From positions 25,624,305-25,688,304 of the forward strand of contig NC_058158.1 in NCBI RefSeq assembly GCF_020080835.1: a stretch of 64,000 nucleotides of DNA, given 5' to 3'. The notes under the pieces were generated by a model. It saw nothing but the letters and a program-made list of their open reading frames with translations, was not told where the DNA came from and searched no databases. The position numbers and the translations under genes were made by a program. This DNA comes from Cotesia glomerata. Lineage: Eukaryota > Arthropoda > Insecta > Hymenoptera > Braconidae. Shown piece after piece: positions 34,800 to 46,399 of the stretch; within the stretch, counting starts at the first letter, position 1, and each line of letters opens with the position of its first letter.

Positions 34800-36880
34800 T
34801 TGAATTAAATTAATTAGCCATCGACAGATTTCAACTCATTTTGAACTTTAATCCAAAATTCATTTAAAAATAACCTCACAAAAAATTCTTAAAATTAATT
34901 TAAAGAAAAGTTTTCAAATATTTTATTGACTTTTGGGAAAAATTTAAACATCTTAAAACTAAAAAATAATTTCGACTCTTTTTCAGAGTAAGTCTCATTT
35001 TGAAACTATTATGCAAAAAATTTTTGGCATCAATTTTTTTTCAACTCGAACACTTTGGTAATAACCGTTTAAGCTCGATGCCTTCAGTTTATTTATAACT
35101 TATAATATCTACAATAAGTGAAGAATAATATAAAACATTGAAGATAAGTGTTGTGAAATAAAAATAAATGGTATTGTTTACAGAAATAAAAACTTGAACT
35201 AGTGCCAAAAATTCACTTCTGCTTACGATTGTTTACAGAACACGTAACATGATAAAATAATTCAATTTATTAATACAACAAAAAACATATAACTATAAAT
35301 ATAATTTACACACTTAAAAAGATTCAACACGCGAATATTCTCCACGTGTACCATCAAAAGAAATATTTTCAACAGAAACATCTTAAATTAATTTATTCAC
35401 GTTGAAAATCAAATTGGTGTTCAATTACTGTGATCCTGGCTATTTTATACTACATCCATCGATTCTTTTTTTTCTCTTCTAAAAATTTAAATTTATACAT
35501 ATATCATTCGGTTATTAGGGAAATTTTTCTTTGTTGAAATAACGCTTCCTTATACTTATATTACAACATAATGATAAGTCTAATCTGGTTGCATTATCTT
35601 ACGTATTATGGTTGGATCAGAATTAAGACATTATTAGTAAATCGAGATAAATACCAACTATAAAATTTTATTTTGTTCTATAATAGTACAATGTATTTCA
35701 ATCATAAATGCTAACTATAATCTGTTTATTATGATAACATTCTTTAGTGCTGAAGGTATATCTCCGAGTGTTATTATTGAGAGAATGATTTATTACTTTA
35801 TAGTGATACAATGTTGCGTGTGTGTTTGTATTAGCATCCTATTAATTTTTCAATAACATAAGAACATGAATTGTAAAATAGAGAGCTCGTTAGAGAATAA
35901 GTTATTAGTTTTTGCTACACGGAGAAAATTTTATAGTAGAGATTACTATCTAGTTATAGTAAAATCTATTAACTGAATTCGATAGTAGTAAATATTATTT
36001 AAATAATTATGTAAACCATCTGAATTGTAGTAGTTACCATCCTGATGGTTACTACTACTATTATGATGGTAATCAGTAATAATAGCTATTATTATTTTAA
36101 CTAGTTATTACTATTATCAAAATCGTAATTCCTAATATAACCTGATGGTTACAGTTACCATCAGTAATAATAATAGCTACTATCTAAGCTAGTAAAAAAT
36201 ATTTAAAAAATTAAAAATTTGCGTTAGCGTGGATGTATTTCTGAATAAACTAAAAGCAGTTGTAGCGCAGTGTAGTACACAAAACATCGGGATTAAATTC
36301 GGATTGAATGTATATTTAAATTTTTATTTGTCTAAAACAAGTTTCAACGCCAAATTTTTCAAAAAAAAATTTGAAATTTCCAAAGAAATTAAAATTTTCA
36401 ATAAAATTCAAATTTCAAAAAAAAATTTTAATCTTACAAAAAATTTTTAAAAAACATAATTTTCAAAAAATCTAAGATTTTCAAAAAAAAATTTTGAATA
36501 CAATGAAGCTTTAAACTAATTATTAATCATAATTATCTAATTATTTAAATTAAAATTTTCCCTTTAACAATTGCAATTAAAGAGAGCACACTCTTTGCTC
36601 CAGTTGATGGTATCGTATTTTGAAATGCACTGAATCAGCTTGACTACATGTAATTTTTCTTCTGCATTAAATTAAATGATATTCTTAAAGCTAGCAGATG
36701 AAATAAACTCATTGACCTGTTTTAGTTATGCATTCTGTTGAAGAAATTCAATGCACAAATTATCAAAACTAGCAACCTGCAGTCCCTATGTGACTGCCAA
36801 AAATTGCGAACTATAATAAATAAAATTTTGCTTAATTGTATAATGATTTTCGTTAAAGTGTACTTTACTTTCTTAACTAT
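34800..36880. other. AT-rich intergenic tract with a solo MITE end
   Basis: No gene. At 35914 CTACACGGAGAAAATTTTAT starts a solo end of the CACGGA class, followed by pairing blocks of TGATGGTTAC/AGTAACCATC (36030-36170). The rest is unstructured. Confidence 0.4.
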
Positions 36881-36881
36881 T

Positions 36882-38462
36882 GACATTTATAAAGATATAA
36901 GCTCATCCCGATATTACAATCATAACGAGCTTTCATTTGAGTACCCACTTGCATTTTTGATATATTTTTCATATATACATATATATATATAATACTAGAC
37001 GACCCGGTGAACTTCGTATCATCTACATATATTTGTGAAAAGTATAGTCAAAACTTGATACAAAATTTTTATTTACATTAAATGCAACATATTTATACAC
37101 TTAATTAATTTTAAAGCTTTCCGATGGACTACATTTTTTATCTTTTCTTGCAGTGCGTAAATATATAAAGATGGTGGTTTCCCGACTCACGAACAGTCGT
37201 CAGGTCGTCTTCTCCTTGGTATTTTGAAACAATAACAATAAAAAATTTCTTGCGCACTGACAATCTGATGATAGATTTTATTCATTGGCTTGAAATTAAT
37301 TTATTTCTTTTAACAACTAACTGACACTTTTTTTTATTTCTGAAAACAAAAAGATCGGACCAACAGACCAAAAAGATCGGACCTCACTTCACAGCTAGGA
37401 ACGGACCCAAAGAGATCGGACCTCATTACTCAGCTCAGAACATTGTGTATTGGAAAACTAAATTGTCGTTTTTAGTATTTTATGTTGTTTATTATTTATG
37501 TTTTTCACCGTTTAAACTTCCCTGAACTTCCAAAATTTCCTGTTTCTCTTGAGATTTTATCAAATTTTATATCTGTAGGAACTGATATTTGAAGAATATG
37601 AATTTTTTGACAATTAATACCCCCGCACTCTTATGTGAGGGAGGAATTTCATAAGATCCTATTCGAGATGATTTCTACATTATAAATAAAAGATTTTTAC
37701 AAAACTTCGAGTCTATAGAAACTATTGTTTGGAAATGATAGTTTTTCATTGCTGACGTCCCCGCAATCCTTTTTGGGGTTAGAATTTGATAAAATCCATT
37801 CTTAGCTGAACTTAAAACTATACACGAAGATTCCTACCAAATTTAGAGTCTGTAGAAAGTTACAGTTTGGAGATAGAAATTTAACATTCTAACACCCACC
37901 CCCGCAATCTTTATTAGGGTGGGTTGCTGTAAAATCCGTTCTTAAAACATTTCCGCACCACATATGGAAGACTCCAACTAAATTTGCCGTCTGTGGGATC
38001 TATAATTTGAAAATTAAAAATTTTCATTGTTAATATCTGCCCCGCAACCCCCTGTGGAGTGAGCTATCGTGAAATTCGTCCATAGATTATTTCTATATCC
38101 CTTACAGAAGATTTCTACCAAATTTGGGGTCTATAGGATCCATAGTTTAAAAACGGGAATTATTCATTGTTAACGCCCCCGCAATTCCCTTTGGGGGAGG
38201 ATTTTTTGAAAATTATTATGACATACAAACCTTCTCCTGAAAATTCTGAAGACAACAAAAAAAAAATTAGCCCAATCGGTCCAGCCGTTCTCAAGTGATG
38301 CGTGGACATACATGCGGCATTTTATTTTTATTTATATAGATAGATAGATATAAGATATATAAATATATAAAAAATTCATGTGGGTACTCAAATGGAAGGT
38401 CTCGATGAGTGTAATATCGGGATGAGCTTATATCTTTAAAAATGTCAACTTCATGAGCTTTC
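36882..38462. mobile_element. Foldback with GAGTACCCAC arms, interrupted by a Helitron-like sequence
   Basis: The left arm (36882-36975), with AAGATATAAGCTCATCCCGA and TTTGAGTACCCACTTG, is the inverse of the right arm (38365-38462), with GTGGGTACTCAAATGG and TCGGGATGAGCTTATATCTT. A third single arm is at 19531-19592. The middle is occupied by 36993-38345. Confidence 0.6.
36993..38345 (+). mobile_element. Non-coding dispersed element starting CTAGACGACCCGGTGAAC
   Basis: The start ACTAGACGACCCGGTGAAC and the closing block CGGTCCAGCCGTTCTCAAG, followed by a (TAGA)n tail, resemble very common non-autonomous insect repeats. In between, units of about 120 bp recur with CCCCCGCAATC and AATTTGGGGTCTATAGGATC variants (37620, 37760, 37900, 38040, 38180). 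Read as amplified internal repeats. The class (Helitron-like or retroposon) is not settled. Confidence 0.5.
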
Positions 38463-39016
38463 ACATGAATTTTTCGAAAATTAGCTATCTTCTTTCAATC
38501 GAAAGTTATTCATCAATGAAGCCACAAAAAACGTGATTTTCACTATTTTAATAATTTTTAAGAGCTACTACTTCGAAACTAATTTACTGATTTCGTCCAT
38601 CCTAGGACTCATGCGAGCTAATTGTTCAAGAAATCTGTGTACCAAATTTCATCAGTATCTGTTGAGGATTCTTAACTGAATAACATTCATAAATCGGTTG
38701 TACTACACATTGCCTGAAAATGGTTGAATAGACCTCTTAACTTTCATAAAATAACTAAAAATTGACAAAGACAATTTCATGAGCTATCACATGAATTTTT
38801 CAAAAGTTAGCTATCTCTTTTCAATCAAAAGTTATACATCAATGAAGTGACCAAAAACATGATTTTGACTATTTTGAAAATTTTTAATGGCCGCCATTTC
38901 GAAACTAATTGACTGATTTCGCTCATCTTCGAACTCGTACAAGGTAATTACCCAAATAATATGTGTACCAAGTTTCATAAAGATCGGTTGAAAACTTTTG
39001 CAGATATCCTGATGAC

Positions 39017-39328
39017 AAGGTCAGTTATTTATACTAATATTATAAAGAGGAAAGATTTGATTGTTTGTTTGTTTGTTTGTTTGTTTGCATCGAATAGGCT
39101 TCGAAACTACTGAACCGATTTGAAAAATTCTTTCACTGTTGGGAAGCTACACTATCTCCGGGTGACATAGGCTATATGGACACTGTTATGCATTAATGTG
39201 TTAAGTGCTATGGAAACTTATGTACTTAACACACTATTGCATAACAGAGTCCATATAACATCATAATTAATGTTGAAATTTTTGTTAAATAGCCGTGCAA
39301 AGCCGGGGCGGACTGCTAGTATTAAATA
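39017..39328 (+). mobile_element. Short dispersed element ending CCGTGCAAAGCCGGGGCGG
   Basis: It opens TATACTAATATTATAAAGAG and contains (TTTG)n and AACTACTGAACCGATTTG. It closes GCCGGGGCGG followed by ACTGCTAGT. This text pattern is widespread in arthropods and has often been grouped with Helitron-like non-autonomous elements. A 55-bp palindrome (CACTGTTATGCATTAATGTG against its inverse) sits at 39180-39252. Confidence 0.5.
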
Positions 39329-39339
39329 TATATATATAT

Positions 39340-39687
39340 AGTGCCAAAATGTAACTTCCGTGGAGAACCTTTTAAAATTAGAATTTTGAGTTCCGCTTTT
39401 AACAGGGGCTGCGCTTGGGCATTTCCTGAGATATTTTGGTGTGAGACGATGGATTTGATTTTCATAGAATTTTTTAACAGAAGCTTAGTTTGGGCATTTC
39501 CGGTGAAAATTCAAAATTTGGCCGGAAGTACCCAATTAAATCTCCTGTTAAAAAATTCTATGAAAATCAAATCCATCGTCTCACACCAAAATAACTCAGG
39601 AAATGCCCAAACGCAGCCCCTGTTAAAAGCGGAACTCAAAATTCTAATTTTAAAAGGTTCTCCACGGAAGTTACATTTTGGCACACC

Positions 39688-39691
<4 letters not shown>
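39340..39691. mobile_element. MITE T (copy 2)
   Basis: A palindrome like 22601-22956, with the right end GGCACACCCTA complete. The left end has lost the outer TAGGGTGT and starts at GTGCCAAAATG. TA runs flank it. Confidence 0.85.

Positions 39692-39745
<54 letters not shown>
39692..39745. repeat. (AT)n microsatellite
   Basis: A long AT run between MITE T copy 2 and the truncated element U. Confidence 0.95.
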
Positions 39746-39752
<7 letters not shown>

Positions 39753-39837
39753 TGTATATCTATATTCACAAATATAGGTATATGAATACATGGAGTGATC
39801 ATATACTGGTACATGATCATCTATTGGGGCTTTTACC

Positions 39838-40171
39838 TTACCACTCCCAACAACACTTAAAGTCGGCGATATGACTAATTAAAGAAAAAAAAAAAAAATA
39901 TGAGCGACCTTTCAAAATTTTAATTTTGAACTGAAACTTTCAGAAACTTATTTTTTTTGGTCTATAAAATTATACCGTAACGAGAAAAAAAATTTAAAAA
40001 AAAAAAAATTCGATTTTTGACGATTTTTGAAATTTTAATAAATTTGAAGTGACCTTTTAAAAATTGTTTTTTAAGCTGTCCTTTGGTGAGGGCTCTTAAA
40101 ACATCAAAAACTAATATTTTTTCACTCGAGACTCAAAAAAAAAAATAGTCGGTTTTTTTGCGCCACCCTAC
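39838..40171. mobile_element. Element U, 3' half only (with SINE tail)
   Basis: Starts inside the SINE body (TTACCACTCCC) and includes AAAGTCGGCGATATGACT and poly(A). It then follows the right arm of U to GCGCCACCCTA. The left arm is absent. Confidence 0.8.
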
Positions 40172-40174
40172 TAT

Positions 40175-40840
40175 ACATACATATATAAATTTTTTAACCA
40201 GTGGTATTTTTGGAACTTAATTGACTAATTATGACACATAATAGCAAAATCAGGTGAAAATTCCACTATAAGGACAAATGCAATAGTTAGATTTCTAACA
40301 AAATCTACCTAAAAATACACTGACATAATTGAATATCTCTAGCTTTCAAAACATACTTTTGTTCATTGATTCAATGTCTAAATTGGGACATCATCAACGA
40401 TTTTATATAGCAAAATCGTCCTAAAACGGTATGTCGAGAGTAAAGCACTTCCACACGCTCACGCGTGAGGCGTGCAATATAACTTGGGATGTATGTTTTG
40501 ATACATCATTTTTAACTCCAAGAAATTGATCTTATTTTTATTTATCGAAACTTCATTTTGTGAATAGGTCTAAAGTATTGTTTATATATTATAAAAGATC
40601 CAGAACTGAAAGAACTGTTCTTTAGATGCTAGAATATCGAGACCTAATGAAAATTTGATATCTAAAAGTTGAACCAAAACAATACATTATTTAATTGAAA
40701 CGATTAAATGTTTTTTAAAAATAGTAGAAAAAAATTTCAGCACAATTTCAAAAATTCAAACAGTTAGAGTACTGAGACAGTGAAATGGATATTAACAAAA
40801 AACGTTAAGAAATCAAATGGAAAAAATGGGTAATTAAGAA
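40175..40840. other. AT-rich sequence; no gene seen
   Basis: Contains one GAGGCGTGCAA end fragment near 40468-40478, related to the TGCACGC family. Confidence 0.4.
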
Positions 40841-40841
40841 A

Positions 40842-40979
40842 ACAAGGAGCCAGTGTATTAAGACAATGCCTCCACGTGCCGTGAAAACTACGATGAAGTT
40901 AATGTTACATATATAACATTAACTTCATCGTAGTTTTTACGGCACGTGGAGGCATCGACTAAATACACTGGCTCCTTGT
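40842..40979. repeat. Near-perfect 138-bp palindrome
   Basis: ACAAGGAGCCAGTGTATT pairs with AATACACTGGCTCCTTGT, TGCCTCCACGTGCCGTGAAA with TTTACGGCACGTGGAGGCA, and AACTACGATGAAGTTAATGT with ACATTAACTTCATCGTAGTT. The loop is a few A/T bases near 40911. A fragment (GACACGTGGAGGCATCGA) recurs at 41192-41209. Few mismatches suggest recent origin. Confidence 0.8.
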
Positions 40980-41604
40980 ACAATATTGTACATACAGATA
41001 TACACTCTATTAGTTCAATAAAATTGAGATAAAAAAATATAGAGAGAAATGTAACATCAGCTATCGTTATGATACACGCACTGACATCCTCATATATATA
41101 CATGTATTTATCTTCACTACATGAATGTACCTTTGTCATTTTCAACAAAACGTCATGATGATTTTTTCATAACACATGTAATGGAAGTATATGACACGTG
41201 GAGGCATCGAATGTTTTTTTAGTGGTAATTAATAACGATATGAGTTTCTCTAATAGATGGCCTTTTTTTTTTGGTTGAAAATTCATAGTATAAAAAGTAG
41301 GGAATATTATTGAATCAATTGTTTGTAAAATAGATTAATAATAACGTGATAACAAAAGTTGGAGTCATCTAACATGAAAGTAGAAAATTTTATGAAATCG
41401 TAATTTAATAAGATAAGTTCAAAATAAAAAATTATATTCACAACTACAAGAGCATTTTTCAAAATAATTTTCTTGCGTTGTATAGTTATTTATTTATTTA
41501 TTTTTTTTTTTTTAGGATAGTACTTTTGATACACTGCAAGAGTCGAAATTAAAATAAATTGTCTCACTTGATTTAAATATGTCGTAGTACATTTACTCTC
41601 TTAA

Positions 41605-41851
41605 AAGGAATCAGTGGAATTTCACTGGTTCACCAGTGGAATTCCACTGATTCCAACCAGTGAATGCAATTTCACTGGTGAATCAGTGGATTTCACTGAT
41701 TCAACCAGTGGACATACCAGCGCGCATGCGCACAGATATTTTGTTCACTGATTCAATCAGTGGATTTCACTGATTCACCAGTGAAATTGCATTCACTGGT
41801 TGGAATCAGTGGAATTCCACTGGTGAACCAGTGAAATTCCACTGATTTCTT
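41605..41851. mobile_element. TTAA-flanked multi-palindromic hairpin MITE
   Basis: It is bounded by TTAA at 41601-41604 and 41852-41855. The ends AAGGAATCAGTGGAATTTCA and TGAAATTCCACTGATTTCTT are inverse, and the arms of about 105 bp pair almost fully around a centre with CGCGCATGCGC. The arms themselves are made of repeated CCAGTG/CACTGG words, giving alternative smaller hairpins. It interrupts the left end of the larger transposon exactly at its TTAA, so it inserted later. No coding capacity. Confidence 0.85.
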
Positions 41852-42421
41852 TTAAGGAGGTATAGTGAAAAATCACTTTTCTTACAATATTCCTCAATTT
41901 TTGAATACACGTACTTCTAAGTGTCCTCTATACGAATAAATTTTTTTAATAGTCCTTGCGGTATTAATTTTCGAAATATTAGCAATTAAAAATCGTACAT
42001 TTAACATGTATTCCCTATCCTGACCGTAGTTAGAGCGAACATTTTATTGAATAACAACCATACTTTTCTTAGGATTTTTTTTAAAAACTGAGAATATGTA
42101 ATTGAAGTTATAACAAGTATTTTTTTTGAAAAAAAACATAAACGAGCGGTATTAATTTTTTTATAAATAATGTTCAAAGTTTGTTACTTTTAATGATTTT
42201 CAAGCGTTCTCTTATAACCTAATAAGTGAGAGATAGTGACTTGGCAACGTTGCACTGCGCGGGAAGTTCAAAATACATTAGAAGCCCAACAGATTCAAAT
42301 AACTATAAAAATTTAATGGATATAGGTTAAGCACAAATTTACTTTATAGGAAAGGTAAATATGTAAAATAATAAATAGCATATAAATCAAGAATACAGCA
42401 ACAATATAAATATAATAAATA

Positions 42422-42427
42422 TTTATT
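42422..42427 (-). promoter_or_regulatory. Candidate poly(A) signal of the transposase gene
   Basis: AATAAA on the minus strand (one of an overlapping series), 85-90 bases after the stop codon at 42512. Confidence 0.5.
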
Positions 42428-42511
42428 TATTTAAAATTACATTTTTCAATAAATATTTTATAAAGGCACTTATTTTTAGCCTTAGAAGAACATTAATACT
42501 ACTCAATAATT

Positions 42512-45500
42512 TTATTCTTTTTTAGAAACTCTTTCCTTCTTTAAATTATTTTTTTTTGTTTTTTTAATTGAGTTTTTTGGTAAGCTTTTTAAAAAGTCTA
42601 AGACGTTCTTAATAATATCTTTCTTTTTTGTTACTCTTACTTTATTATTTACTTTTTCAGTAAATAATTGCACTATAGCTTCATCTCCTCCCTGTTTAAA
42701 TATTTGTTTCAAATAATCAACAGAAATATCATTTATAGCTAATTTTTTGCACATATTTAACGAAATAATATCTTTTAAGTCCGTTAATACTTTTAAATTA
42801 TGTTTCGTTTTATTTGCATCAGATAGTTCTTGCAAATAAACGTCACATTTTTTAAAACTAGTGAATAAATTATTTTTTAAATTTAATATTTCCACTATAT
42901 TTTGTAAAGTTAGAACATCATAAGCTGCATCATGGAATGATTGTTGTTCATTATCTGAATTTTTTAAAAAATCTTGACTGAGACTCTCTAATTTAAATTT
43001 ACCAGGACCTTTTCTATCACTCAAGACCGATCGAAATATTGCTAAAGTATCCGCAAAGCCTACAATTAAATCTAAAATTTTAGAAGCATTTACATTACTT
43101 ATTGCACGTAAAAGTCGAGGAACATCAAAGCGGGCATTGTGTGCAACTAACAAACATTTTTCTTTGCTCTTAGATAATTTTTCTAAAAATTGTCCGAAAG
43201 ATTCTAAAGCATCCGAAATTTTCAGAGTTTGCATCTGCTTGTTTTCGTAAAATAAATTTCCCGCATGATCATGGTGAAGTTTAGTAACAGCGCTTGCTGA
43301 TGTCGAGATCTTTGTTTTGGTATGTACATAAACATTAAAAACTACAGTATCACAGATTGCAGCTATTTGTAAAATATGAGCATCAGCTGCAAATCCTGTC
43401 GTTTCAATATCAAAATAAACAACATTAGTTTTATCTTCGTCTAAAATATTACTCTGCTTAATATCACAGTTCTTGCTATCACGAACATAATTAGTCAATT
43501 TATCTATTCCATAATTACTTTCATAAGTAATGCCCTCACATTTTTCATTATTTTTCCTCAATAGTTCTCTCTTTTGCTTCAATTCTATTCTACGTATTTT
43601 TTTTGTCTTTGATTTGTTTGATGTAGATTTTTTCTCTCGTGCTATATCACTATCATGAACATATTTAACTGTTCTAGATCCATTAGGAATATCTAATTTA
43701 TTTTGGATATTCAAGATACTTTGGTTACCATCATTTTTAATACAAACAGCAGTTGCTACTCTGATATCACAAGCTGCAGTTGTACTTAAACATTTATTTT
43801 TATGAGCTTTATTTGCGACAATATTATTAAAGCTCTCGTTCGCTTGACTAGAAGCTGCTATTGAGAATTTATGAGAATTTGAAGCATATTTTTTAAATAA
43901 ATTGACCAATGCATCGTATAAAGTCTCATCTGATAAATTGATAGTATGCTTTTTATTAGGATTACACCAACTACCGCAATTTTCGTGTCTATTAAATAAA
44001 TGATCAGGTATTTGCTTCAAATTTACTGCCAATTGTTCAGACTTGCCCTTGTTTTGAGACACAGCATAAGTGAAGCATTTTTTTAAATGAGGTATAACAT
44101 TCTTTCTAGTCAATTCTTTATATTTACTTTGCATGCCGTACAATTCTTTCCCGAAATTCTTAGCTAAGTGATTTTTATCAGATAATTTATGGAATTTTTT
44201 CGTTGGGTTGTCTGCTCGTACAGCAGCAATCATAGAACTATCTTCATCTCCTATGATGACTCGTACTTGAAGACCTGCTTCTTTCAGAATAGTACTATGA
44301 TTCACAAGTTGAACTCCGGCTGCTGCCTCCATAGCCTTAGCACTACCGTGAAAATTTAATCGACAGTCATGGTCTTCTTTTTTATGCCCCAGATCGCATT
44401 TTCGGCATTTTCGATTTTTCGTATCGTAATCCAAAATTTTCCCTGATAAGAAACCAATAATTGTACTATAGCCGTTCAAGCTATCATAGCTACGTCCGTT
44501 ACCACGTTTAGTCCAACCCATATCAAATGATACTATTATATTTATTATTTCACCTAAAGCAGTGTCAAATAAATTATTATTATTCTGTGAATGGATGTTA
44601 AGGAGATTTAATTGAGGAAAAATATCTTTTGTGATTTCTGGAGGCCTAGAATAGAAATAATTTATTTTATTTAATTTTCAATCATTTTTAAAAATTTTAA
44701 TTACTCAACTCAATATCAAATATACAACATAGAACAAACATTTTCCTGTAAAATATATGGTGTAGAAAGTATATGATTTACTGTTATGAACTGTTTACAC
44801 ACAGGTGTAACAAAAATACTTAATAAATCTATTGTGATATAGAAACAACAAAGTTACTAGTATTATTTTTTAGTTAAAATTAAATTTGTCGCATATTGTA
44901 CATTTGATGATATTATAATAATTATAAATCATCTTATAGAGTACAATATTCAAAAAACATGATAAAAATTTCAAAAAAAATATTTACAAATTAGAGTAAA
45001 AATTATGTTACAATTCAGTTCAGTAAAATACAATAATATTTACAATTTCAAAAGATTGGTGTAAAAATGTGATTTATAATTATTATTTTATCAGCATGAG
45101 CTCTTGTAAAGTTTTAAATTAATCTAACTAAATAAACGCTTACAATGTATCACATAATTTTTTTACATTTTTAATAACTAACTCCCTTTCTTCTGATGCA
45201 GCTCGCTTACAACTATCCCTTGCTTCAGATTCAATTGCTTTGCCAACTATACTCTCATATTTTTTGTATTGTTGTGATCTCATTTGAGGTAAATTTGCAC
45301 AAGCTAGAATCTTATTCAAACTTGTATTTCCTACACCTGAATGAATAGCACCTGAAACACATAATTAATTAATACATCGTACAATAAACTAAGTAAATTT
45401 ATATATGACACTGAAGTTGACAGACAAGAAATTTTTTTTAAATTTTTTAGTACTGAAATTACTATAAAAAAAATTTCATTAAAAAATTTCACATGTGAAA

Positions 45501-46088
45501 ATTAATAAAAATTACAAATGAAAATTTTCAGAAGCATTTTTGTATTGTAATTGATTTGTTATGAGAATTTTTAAAATTAACAGTTGACGGCTAACTTCAG
45601 TGTTATATTTATATGTATATTTTTTTTAATTAAGCAATAACACAGTGATAGACCAATTGATATTAATAAATTGATGATAATTAGGTGTATAATTTATGAT
45701 AATTACTAAAATATTATATTAATAACTTACCGAGTACCACGGATGAATTAATTTCAGAGACTGCATTATTTTTCACTCCAGTATTAACCATATTCAATGT
45801 TTCACATGAATCACATTTTATTTTAAAATGTGAATGAAGGCCTTCTGTTTTGAAGTTCTGAAGTTTTTCTAGATCTAGAAGACTTCTACAGCTGCAGCAT
45901 TTTAGATTTTTAGCAATTACTTTCCACGTAACTATGCCGTTCTCGTCAGGGATTTCATCTCGATCTGTTTCCTTATTTGTAATTTCAGTTTTTAATTTTT
46001 TAGCATCAGACATACCTGCTAAGGCATTATTTATTTTATCACCTACTCTTTTTTTAACAAATCTGCCATTCTTTAGTCGCGATGTCAT
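42512..46088 (-). CDS. Mutator/Kolobok-like transposase fused to DEDDh exonuclease, three exons
   Basis: Exon 1 is 46088-45731, exon 2 is 45351-45144 and exon 3 is 44645-42512. They total 2700 nt, or 899 residues plus stop. Donors GTAAGT and GTAAGC and acceptors TTTCAG and TTCTAG are canonical. The first junction restores VVLGAIHSGVGNTSLNKIL. Exon 1 has a CxxC...CxxC zinc ribbon (KCCSCRS ... KCDSCET). The DDE domain shows VSFDMGW (D230), CRKC...HDC (C269, C272, H281, C283), GDEDSS (D322), HENCGSWC and ANESFNN (E459). A linker with a Lys-rich run follows. Then comes a DnaQ-like exonuclease: FDIETTG (D601, E603), HNARFD (D696), FHDAAYD (H760, D765). The C-terminus is Lys-rich. Expected role: cutting and joining of the element's TTAA ends in the nucleus, while the exonuclease may trim 3' ends. 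Residue assignments for DDE are by motif. No stop or frameshift was found. Confidence 0.88.
45406..45608. mobile_element. MITE in intron 1 of the transposase gene
   Basis: GACACTGAAGTTGACAG pairs with TTGACGGCTAACTTCAGTGTT, flanked by TA-rich sequence. It matches 34036-34437 in reverse orientation, with shared TTTTCACATGTGAAATTTT-type and CAATTACAATA words. It lies wholly within the intron (45352-45730), leaving splice sites intact. Confidence 0.65.
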
Positions 46089-46369
46089 TATTTACTATTT
46101 GCAGTCTCCAACTATACATAACCTCAAAATTATTTCAAAACATTAAATTTTTCTACAACACATGTCTCAAGGGGCAAACGATTCTGAGCGAGAATGCAAC
46201 GTAGCCAAGTCAAAAAAAAGCCGCAGTGGAATTATTTTTCTACTTCTGCGCATGTGAGAGGAGGCGCAAAAGTGTACTGCATCTCAACTACTTCATATTG
46301 TAGTTATAATGCTTTACATTGGGGCATATGGGGGGAAATTTTTCTGAAAGTTGAGAACTGTTTTAGGGT
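46089..46369 (-). promoter_or_regulatory. 5' region of the transposase gene, within the transposon
   Basis: About 280 bases between the start codon and the right end must hold the promoter. No canonical TATA box stands out on the minus strand. The stretch 46190-46340 is more GC-rich than the surroundings. Confidence 0.35.
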
Positions 46370-46399
46370 TATACCTCCTTAAGAGAGTACATATACGAC

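Larger units (their letters stand above)
41581..46399 (-). mobile_element. Autonomous Mutator/Kolobok-like DNA transposon with intact spliced gene
   Basis: The left end reads TACTCTC-TTAA-GGAGGTATA, with a hairpin inserted at the TTAA. The right end is the inverse, TATACCTCC-TTAA-GAGAGTA. Weaker pairing continues outward to GTCGTA (41581) and TACGAC (46394-46399). If TTAA is the target duplication, the element proper is GGAGGTATA... (41856-46378) and the target was the palindrome TACTCTCTTAAGAGAGTA. If not, the inverted ends are about 25-30 bp. TTAA targets and GG-type ends fit Kolobok-like elements. The only gene is the minus-strand transposase-exonuclease. Confidence 0.75.

Noticed and set aside
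39341..39691. 116-codon open frame
   Set aside because: Lies wholly within palindromic MITE T copy 2; both strands and halves give mirror-like translations and there is no domain.
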